DNA from: Aquarana catesbeiana
Taxonomy: Eukaryota; Chordata; Amphibia; Anura; Ranidae
Direction of reading: 5' to 3'
DNA length: 64,000 nucleotides
NCBI RefSeq assembly: GCF_042186555.1
Contig: NC_133327.1
Span: 104,424,853 to 104,488,852 of the forward strand
The position numbers and the translations under genes are program-made. Below, piece by piece: positions 56,701-64,000 of the stretch (within the stretch, counting starts at the first letter, position 1; each line of letters starts with the position of its first letter). The notes under the pieces are model-generated. The model did not search any database and was not told the origin of the DNA. It was given only the letters and a program-made list of their open reading frames with translations.

Positions 56701-57516
56701 TCCTATCGCTTAGAGAAAAATATGATCTACCAAACTCTGAGATATTTAGATACCTCCAAATCAAAAATTTCTATACACCATTCCTAAAGGGGGATACACC
56801 ATTATCCCAATTATCCATTTTTTAAATCAATCTGTACAAAAGATCCATTTGCTAAAGGTACAATTTCATCACTTTATAATCAATTATATGGAGTAGTAAA
56901 TCTTAATAGACCCTCTTACGTTCAGAGGTGGGAGGAGGACCTGGGACGAACTTTAGAAGACACGGACTGGTCTAACATATGGCACACAACTAAGTCATCT
57001 TCACCCAACATCTTAGCACTGGAGACAAATTATAAAGTCCTAACTCGCTGGTACCTTGTACCCGCTAGAGTGGCAAAATATTCACCTAATACCTCAGCTC
57101 TTTGTTTTCAAGGATGCCCAGAAATAGGCACACATTTACACATATGGTGGACGTGCCCAGTAATCCAAACCTTCTGGAAGGAAGTCTTCGTGATTGCATC
57201 TAAAATATTTAAAAAAATAATACAACCAGATCCATATATAACTTTACTTAATCTAAAACCGGAATGGTTAACACTCTCTCAATTCAAACTTATGATCCAA
57301 CTAATAACGGCTGCAAAACAAACAGTGGCCAAGGCATGGAAATCTCCTACATTGGTACTAGCAGAAACAATTCACAGAATGAATAATACAATGTCCCATG
57401 CTAAGATGGTAGCCATCGATCAAAATCAAATTCCAAAATTTGAAAAACCTTGGCATCCTTGGATAAAACAACAGTTCCTGTCAAATTTCAATGACTCTGT
57501 CCTGTTGCCATGGTAA
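53725..57516 (+). pseudogene. L1-B ORF2: endonuclease, reverse transcriptase, C-terminal domain
   Basis: It starts at ATG 53725 (MAPLNILYLNVQGINVP). The A-run at 53778-53783 shifts the frame; the long frame then stays open from about 53800 to 56671. Endonuclease: VCLQETHF, MCGDSNQ (DFN is DSN here), RIDHVFLT and WSDHNAVY. RT: KRPGPDGYSALYYK, NYRPISLLN, FLSLDIKRAFDTVSW (motif A), GTRQGCPLSPLLFALILEP (motif B) and CIFADDILLFL (motif C). GGLGYPNFTNYYRAAHLASL follows in the distal part. A shift at about 56660 and a TAA at 56823 interrupt the end, which resumes as CFQGCPEIGTHLHIWWTCP (C-terminal Cys/His region) and stops at 57516. Three or four small lesions in about 1,260 codons imply a fairly young copy. 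Confidence 0.93.
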
Positions 57517-57945
57517 CAGATTAAATGACTTACAGAGACACCCATTCTAAGGCTTCAAAGAGAACTAAAAAGAATAATAAACTGACGAGCGGGACAACCT
57601 TGTGGACCATACCTCTGCCTTTCTACCCTTTTTCTTCTTTCTCTTTCCTTTTCTCCACCTTACGATTAAAGCTCATTATCAGAATTTATTTGACCTATAT
57701 ACACTCTACCTGTAAACAATATGTATAGTAGGTATAAATCATTTAAATACCTACTAAATTAACTAAGGAAATGATATATATCTTTAATTTAGGTTTACGT
57801 GAACCCAATGTTTAATATTTGAAATTTCATGATATTTACCTATATAAACCCTACTGTAAAACAATGAGCTTACTTTATAGATCCTTGTAAACTTACTTTA
57901 TGTATCTTTATAATATTGTATACTCAATAAACTTCTTTTGACAAG
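57517..57945 (+). other. L1-B 3' untranslated region
   Basis: AT-rich. AATAAA at 57926-57931 lies 14 bases before the end. The element stops at GACAAG directly before the target copy, with no poly(A) tail, unlike L1-A. Confidence 0.75.
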
Positions 57946-57961
57946 GAAAACCTTATAAAAT

Positions 57962-58204
57962 TAAATAAAAATAGAATTATTGAAAAAACAGCAGCATACC
58001 GCTTTGTATGCAGATATTTATAAATCACCTTTTTTTTAATTAGTTAAAATTTTTACTTACTTTTACTTACATATAGTAGGTGAGGTTGAAAAAAGACACA
58101 AGTCCATCAAGTCCAACCTAAAAGTACTTACAATATTGTATTGTATTGTATTGTAGTGTATTGTAAAAGTACTTACAATTACTGTTTTCCCAGGTCCTGG
58201 TGGA
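57962..58204. other. Flank with CR1 tail fragment and (TATTG)n
   Basis: 58073-58121 on the minus strand is a 49-bp CR1 3' end (complement of GGTTGGACTTGATGGACTTG..). 58133-58166 is a TATTG/TAGTG short tandem repeat. Nothing else is seen. Confidence 0.7.
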
Positions 58205-58735
58205 GTGAGGGACTGGTGATTAGGGATGAGCCGAACACCCCCCCCCCCGGTTCGGGGGGGGGGACATGCGAACAGGCAAAAAATTTGTTAGAACATGCGA
58301 ACACCATTAAAGTCTATGGGACACGAACGTGAAAAATGAAAAGTGCTAATTTTAAAGGCTTATATACAAGTTATTGCCATACGGACGTTTTTTCGGGAGC
58401 AGTGATTTTAATAATGCTTAAAGTGAAACAATAAAAATGAAATATTCCTTTAAATATCATGCCTGGGGGGTGTCCTTAGTATGCCTGTAAAGTACCGCAT
58501 TTTTCCCATGTTTATAACAGTGCCACAGCAAAATTTCTAAAGGAAAAAATATAATTTAAAACTACTCGCAGTTGTAATGTATTGACGGATCCCGGCAAAA
58601 ATACAAAAAAAAAATGGAGTGGATGTCACCCCCCAAAATCCAAACCAGGCCCTTTGGGTCTGGTATGGATATTAAGGGGAACCCCACACCCAATTAAAAA
58701 AAAATGGCATGGGGGCCCCAGGCACTATATACTTT
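58205..58735 (-). repeat. Family A copy 4
   Basis: Reverse orientation relative to 6545-7726, with TATGGGACACGAA, AAAGGCTTATATACAAGTTATTG and GGCCCTTTGGGTCTGGTATGG. It starts with runs of C and G (58240-58263) that could form a hairpin around GGTTCGG. Confidence 0.75.
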
Positions 58736-58778
58736 GAACAGCAGTATATATACTATACAGCCTGCCCTATATATTATG

Positions 58779-59509
58779 CAGAAAATTGGGCCTTAGGTGT
58801 TGGCAGTACCAGAACACTGTAAGCCCGCACAGTTACTCTTGTTGGGAGCAGGAATGAACCCTACTGTGAAATATTATATCAAAAATTGTAATTACATGCC
58901 CCTGTTAAACAGGGGCAGAAAAATTGTGCCTTGGTTGGTGGTGCCACAACACTGTTACCCCTCATAGATACTTTTGTTGGGTACAGGAACAGGCCCTGCG
59001 TTGAAATATAAAATTAAAAAAATTGTAATTACATGCCCCTGTTAAACAGGGGCAGAAAAATTGGGCCTTGGGTGGTGGTGGTGCCTCAAAACACTGTAAC
59101 CCCTCACAGATACTCTTGCTGGGCGCAGGAACGGGCCCGGCATTGAAACATTGGATCAAAAATTGTAATTACATGCTCCTGTTAAACAGGGACAGAAGAA
59201 TTGGGCCTTTGGTGGTGGTGGTGCCACAACACTGCAAGCCCTCACAGTTACTCTTGTTGGGTGCAGGAACGAGCCCTGCATTGAAATATTATGTCAAAAA
59301 TTGCAATTACATGTCCCTGTTAAACAGGATCAGAAAAATTGGGCCTTGGGTGGTGGCGGTGGTGCTACAACACTGTAACCCCTCACAGATACTCTTGTTG
59401 GGTGCAGGAATGGGCTCTGCTGTGAAATATTAGATCAAAAATTGTATCTACATGCCTCTGTTAAACAGGGGCAGAAAAATTGGGCCTTGGGTGGTGGTGC
59501 CCTAAACCA
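58779..59509. repeat. 138-bp tandem satellite
   Basis: Five full units and a part. TTGGGCCTT (or TTGTGCCTT) recurs at 58786, 58924, 59061, 59201, 59339 and 59480, a period of 137-141. Each unit has a GGTGGTGGTGCC stretch, ACACTGTAACCCCTCACAG, CTCTTGTTGGGTGCAGGAA and CATGCCCCTGTTAAACAGG. It abuts the hAT transposase remnant on its 3' side. Confidence 0.93.
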
Positions 59510-59599
59510 AAAACATTGTTGGAAGCTAGCATCATCAAGATTGAGGAGGAACAGAATAGTCAGCATAGGCAGTCTTCAAGGTATCCCACATTCATAGCA

Positions 59600-62435
59600 A
59601 ATTCAAACAGTTACATCAGCATCAGGTGATTGATAGCTGCTGATCCAAGACTGATTCATTTTTATGAATGTGAGCCTATCAATGGAGTCTGTGGACAGGT
59701 GCACTCTTTGATCCGTTACAAACCCTCCAGCAGCACTGAATGTGCGTTCAGAAAGCACGCTGGATGCAGGACAGCCAGTAGCTCAATTGCATATTGAGCA
59801 AGTTCTGACCAGTGGTCCATCCTCAAGACCCAGTAACCCAGTGGATGCTCTTTTGGAAAGGTCTCCAAGTCTGCTCTTGCCCCTAGAAATTCCTGCACCA
59901 TGTAATGCAGACGCTGGCGATGGTTGCTTAAACCGATCAGACCTTGGCGCTAAGGACTGAAAAATTGTTTAAAGGAATCAGTCAGCCGGCCACCTTCTCC
60001 CTCGCTCTTCCTCTTACTGAACGAAGCCTCAGCAACACGTTGTCCAGCAGCAGGAAATTGTAACCTCCCAGGGTCTGGAAATGCATTGCAAAAACCTTTC
60101 TTCAAGGCCTCCTGAAGATAATTCATTCTCTGCTCCCTCTGTGAAGGCAGGATGAGTTCTGCAACCTTACCCTTGTAACAAGGATCAAGAAGGGTTACCA
60201 GCCAGTAATGATCCCTCTCCTTGATACCACGAATCCTAGAGTCCTTTCGCAGGCTTTGCAGAATCAGGGAGGCCACGCAGCGTAAGTTTGCAGAGGAATT
60301 CGATTCTCAGACCTTTGAGTCACTAAGGATCACATGATCCGTAATTACCCCCTCTCAGCCACGTACAACTCATTGGGTTCCTGGGAACTGAAAACTATCC
60401 CTTGAAGACTGCTGCTGAGTGTTATCCTCTACATCCATGCTGACACAATCCTCCTCTTTTCCTGCTTGTTTTGTGGGCCCGCAGGAATGCTATCTGGATA
60501 AAGCGGGCCTTGAGAGGTAAGGAAATCCTCCTCTTCCTCCTGCTGTTCTGCCTCAAGTGCCCTGTCCATGATTTGCAGAAGCGTGTGCTTCAACAGGAAG
60601 ACTAGAGGGACAGTGTCACTGGGGCATGCATTGTCGCTGCCCACTATCCTTGTGGCTTCCTCAAATGGTGACAAGACAGTGCATGCATCCTTGATCAGTA
60701 GCCACTGGTGTGGTGAAAAGAAGCCAAGCTCCCCTGACCCTATCCTGATGTCATACTCGCACAGGTACTCATTGATGGCCCTCTGCTATGTGTGCAGCCA
60801 CTGCAGTATTGCCAAAGTTGAGTTCCACCTGGTGGGCATGTTACAAATGAGGAGGTTGGTGGGTAGGTTGCATTCCCTTTGAATATCAGCCAGGCGAGCA
60901 CTGGCATTGTATGACCAGCGGAAATTATCACAGACTTTTCTGGTCTGCCTCAGGAGATCCTATAAGCCTAGGTACCTGTTCAAGAACTGCTGCACCACCA
61001 AATTCAGGACATGTGCCAAGCATGGAACATGGGTCAAGTGTCCCTGTTGGAGGGCAGAGAGAAGGTTGGTGTCATTGTCGCATACAACTATTCCTGGCTG
61101 AAGCTGGTGTGGTGTCAACTACTTCTGAGCCTGCCCCTGCAGAGCTGACAGAATCTCTGCCGCAGGAACAAGCTCCAACAACACTGGACCCTGTCCTGCA
61201 TCCTTCCCAGCTGCCAGCAGTGCACCGTGAAGGAAAGATAATGTCCCTTCCCATGCCTGATGGACCATGTGCCAGCGGTAATATGAACCTTACTGCTGAT
61301 TGCCTTGTCCAACAAGGCCAAAACATTGCCTTTCACATGCCGGTAGAGAGCCAGAATGGTCTTCCATGAAAAGAAATGGCCTTTTGGAATCTGCCACTGA
61401 GGTACAGCACATTACACAAATTCACAAAAGGGGGCAGAGTCTACCATATGAAAAGGCAGCAGTTGCAGTGCTAGCAATTTGGCCAAGCTAGCATTTAGAT
61501 GCTGAGCATGTGGATGGCTGGGACCGAATTTCTTTTTTTACGGTTCAGCAACTGGGGTAGGGAAATTTGCCTGCAAAAATCAGATGGTAGTGTACTGCTA
61601 GTAGATTGGCTTCAAGTACTTGGGACACCTATCGCTATATCTTCATTCCTCTCAGTGCAGGTTTTTGAGAGGACTGGAGGTATAGTAGGGTTGGAGGTAA
61701 AGTCCGCCTTTTTCTTTGATGTGGGTCTTTCAAGTGATGTTGCCAGCAGACTGCATGGCAGGTCGTCATATGTCTGGTCAAGCATGTGGTGCCCAAGCGG
61801 CTGCTGTTCTGGCTAGGCTTGATCCGCTTCAGACATGGGTTGCAAACAGCAATGGTGCGATCTGCTGCACACGTGTCAAAAAGGGCCCACACCAAGGAAC
61901 TTTTAAAAGACAGCAGGGAGTCAGCAGCGCCCTGCACCTGTGGAGCTCTGCAGTGTGTTGCAATAAGGTGGCTGCCCTTAAGCTGCCCCCTACAGGACAT
62001 CCTGCCTCATTGGAGTTGTGCCTCCTCCTCCCTTCTCTCAGGCACCCAAGTACAGTCAGTGACCTCATCATCCCCTCTCTCCTTGTCACTGGAGGAAACT
62101 TGGCAGTATGCTGCAGCTGGTGGAACATGACTGCCAGTTTCTTGTCCTTGGGCACCCCCTCTCTCTAGGCTCACATTACTCTCTTCCTCAACCTGGTAAC
62201 CAACATCGGAGCCTTCAAATCGCTGCACATCCTCCAACAGAATATACCCAACACTGTGATTGAATAATTCTGGGGACTTCTCCATGCATAATGGCGGGGC
62301 TACGGAAGGAGTGACTGTGGACAAGGAGCCGGTGGAATAGGCCACTTTGGCAGCTGCATTGGAAGGCAAACTACTCTGAGCCTGGGTGACAGAGGATGAG
62401 GAGGATGAGGACGGCTTTGTTATCCACTCCACCAA
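59600..62435 (-). pseudogene. hAT (Ac/ZBED-type) transposase, degenerate
   Basis: Family blocks appear in order on the minus strand. An acidic/Ser-rich N-terminus (62435-62010) comes first. A BED zinc finger follows near 61700-61900 (FDTCAADRTI..CNPCLKRIK..LTRHMTTCH; the Cys-x2-Cys and His-x4-His pattern is partly kept). Then come the VHITAGTWS block near 61270, MPTRWNSTL near 60850, LSPFEEATRIV near 60670, LVTLLDPCYKGKV near 60205 and the C-terminal hATC dimerisation domain: HPLGYWVLRMDHWSELAQYA, then after a frame change SVLSERTFSAAGGFVTDQR, ending near 59640. At least four frameshifts and several stops separate the blocks. hAT transposases excise and integrate with 8-bp duplications. This copy is too decayed to work. 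The terminal repeats were not found, probably because satellites flank both sides. Confidence 0.82.
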
Positions 62436-62549
62436 CTCTTCTGCATGTTCTGGCTCAATAACACGGCCAGGCTGCTTGCCCTCTTTTAGTGGCCTGTGAG
62501 CGTCTGCCTCTCCTTGGTGGCCTTTGGGACATTATGTATTTTTTGTTTT

Positions 62550-63145
62550 GCAACACCACACTACACTGTATTAGATACTGTGTACACCACTTGAAGTGTA
62601 TTAGAAACTGTACACACTGTATTAGATACTGTGTACACCACCTGCACTGTATTAGCAACTGTACAACGACTGCACTGTATTGTATACTGTGTACACTACC
62701 AGAAGTGTAGTAGAAACTGTACACACTGTATTAGATACTGTGTACACCGCCTGCACTGTATTAGAAACTGTACTACTGCTGCACTGTATTGTGTACTGTG
62801 TACACCACCAGAAGTGTAGTAGAAACTGTACACACTGTATTAGATACTGTGTACACTGCCTGCACGGTATTAGAAACTGTACCACAGCTACACTGTATTG
62901 TGTACTGTGTACACCAGAAGTGTAGTAGAAACTGTACACACTGTATTAGATACTGTGTACACCACCAGAAAAGTAGTAGAAACTGTACAAATTGTATTAG
63001 ATACTGTGTACACCTCCTGCACTGTATTAGAAACTGTACAAAGGCTGCACTGTATTGTGTACTATGTACACCACCAGAAGTGTAGTAGACACTGTACACA
63101 CTGTATTAGATACTGTGTACACCGCCTGAAGTTTATTAGAAACAG
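62550..63145. repeat. ~108-bp satellite, ACTGTATTAGAAACTGTAC units
   Basis: Higher-order units start AGAAGTGTAGTAGAAACTG at 62701, 62810, 62916 and 63076 (with a partial unit at 62967), giving periods of 109, 106 and 109. Each is composed of three ~35-bp monomers around CTGTATTAGATACTGTGTACACC. Both strands read Cys/Thr/Val-rich peptides in every frame. They are artefacts of the repeat. Confidence 0.92.
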
Positions 63146-63207
63146 TACACCACCGAATGCACTGTAGATATAGGCTACACTTTATATATATAGATATCTA
63201 TATATAC

Positions 63208-63279
<72 letters not shown>

Positions 63280-63486
63280 ATACATATAGATATATAGAAA
63301 ATAATAGAAACCTTCGCGCCAGTGGTGTCGATAGCAGATAATATATATGAATTACATATACTGGTGGTACATCTAGTAAGAAAACATTCCCAACAATAAA
63401 AAAATTGTGGAAATATATAAACAATCAGTGTAAGCTGCTCCCCAATTTTTGAATAATCAAAAAAATAGATAATCAAAAAAAGTAAT
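63146..63486. repeat. (TA)n microsatellite and AT-rich flank
   Basis: TA run from about 63212 to 63276. The rest is AT-rich without genes. Confidence 0.85.
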
Positions 63487-63810
63487 GTAAGAAAGATAGC
63501 GGGCGCTAGATACCATAATATTCAAGTGCTCCAAAAAAAAAATATATCTCCTGCATTACCAAAAAAATGGAAATGTAAGAAAGCTAGGGGGCGCTAGATA
63601 CCATACTATTCAAGTGCTCTAAATAAATATATCTCCTGTAAATGCTCTCTTGGTAACACAGGAGATATATTTATTTAGAGCACTTGAATAGTATGGTAAC
63701 TAGCGCCCCCTAGCTTTCTTACATTTCCATTTTTTTGGTAATGCAGGAGATATATATTTTTTTTGGAGCACTTGAATATTATGGTATCTAGCGCCCCCTA
63801 TCTTTCTTAC
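63487..63810. repeat. Long inverted repeat, 153-bp arms, 18-bp spacer
   Basis: Left arm 63487-63639, spacer 63640-63657, right arm 63658-63810. Arms match except at a few positions (GATAGCGGGCGC against GCGCCCCCTATC, and CTAGATACC against GGTAACTAG). Each arm is itself a tandem pair of a ~100-bp unit with GTAAGAAAG(A/C)TAG, GGCGCTAGATACCAT and TATATCTCCTG. The transcript of either strand would fold into one long hairpin. No coding capacity. Confidence 0.92.
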
Positions 63811-63928
63811 ACATATAGATATATATCAATATATATTAATACACTGCCCGCACTGACTGAATATTGAGTAAACACTGATTAGTCTATGCTAAATGCAGAG
63901 CATATACAGTATATATATACTAGACTGA

Positions 63929-63968
<40 letters not shown>

Positions 63969-64000
63969 TACACTGCCACTGACTGAATAACCTGCCTGCT
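63811..64000. other. AT-rich end with CACTGACTGAATA repeats
   Basis: CACTGACTGAATA-type motifs at 63849 and 63978, with a (TA)n run at 63931-63964. It may continue as a satellite beyond the window. Confidence 0.6.

Larger units (their letters stand above)
48871..57945 (+). mobile_element. Tx1/L1-like LINE L1-B, near full length, 16-bp target duplication
   Basis: GAAAACCTTATAAAAT at 48855-48870 and 57946-57961 brackets the element, which starts GGGGAGATGGGCGGAGTC and ends AATAAACTTCTTTTGACAAG without a poly(A) run. It holds ORF1, a 0.95-kb spacer and ORF2. CR1-B is inserted in ORF1, so L1-B alone is about 6.4 kb. A G-rich start, long target duplication and two ORFs all suit a full-length L1/Tx1-clade insertion. 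Confidence 0.93.

Noticed and set aside
62455..63167. Overlapping Cys/Val/Thr-rich frames on both strands that look like a secreted repeat protein
   Set aside because: Same periodicity as the 108-bp satellite and present in several frames at once, so coding is not needed to explain them.

Overview
This window looks like intergenic or intronic DNA from a large, repeat-rich vertebrate genome. I read it as an amphibian and most likely a ranid (true) frog. That is inference. It rests on the mix of transposon families (Penelope-like, CR1, Tx1/L1-like, Harbinger, piggyBac, Tc1, hAT, a tRNA-derived SINE) and on several dispersed repeats that I associate with frog genomes. I found no host protein-coding gene, rRNA, tRNA or CRISPR array. 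Every convincing coding segment belongs to a transposable element, and almost all are broken.

Layout. 0-8 kb: a Harbinger element with a spliced accessory-protein remnant (+) convergent with a HARBI1-type transposase (-); a piggyBac copy with a long open transposase (-); a Tc1 remnant; a dispersed repeat here called family A; and a CR1 tail. 8-14 kb: MITEs, a second family A copy split by a solo LTR with a 4-bp target-site duplication (TSD), and an AT-rich stretch. 14-21 kb: a CR1 retrotransposon (CR1-A) with an esterase-type ORF1 and an endonuclease/RT ORF2, cut off by a GTATCGG-rich element. 21.6-28.4 kb: a Penelope-like element (PLE1) in head-to-head form, with an 11-bp TSD round the whole structure.

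31.7-45.6 kb: a minus-strand Tx1/L1-like element (L1-A) with a T36 tail and an 11-bp TSD. It is split by a second head-to-head Penelope-like element (PLE2, 14-bp TSD), which itself holds a 778-bp hAT-type element (8-bp TSD) and a 434-bp Harbinger-type MITE (TTA TSD). 47-48 kb: a fold-back Tc1 remnant. 48.9-57.9 kb: a plus-strand Tx1/L1-like element (L1-B, 16-bp TSD) whose ORF1 is split by a CR1 (CR1-B). 58-64 kb: family A, a 138-bp satellite, a degenerate hAT transposase (-), a 108-bp satellite and a 153-bp-arm inverted repeat.

The parts do not form a cellular pathway. The useful content is an insertion history: nested TSDs give a relative order, and the two independent PLEs share one architecture. 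The most interesting signals are the single-TSD head-to-head PLEs, a CTGAAGAA-hairpin-GAAA motif with differing but paired stems at two places, the three-level nest with its own empty site inside the window, and the terminal long inverted repeat.
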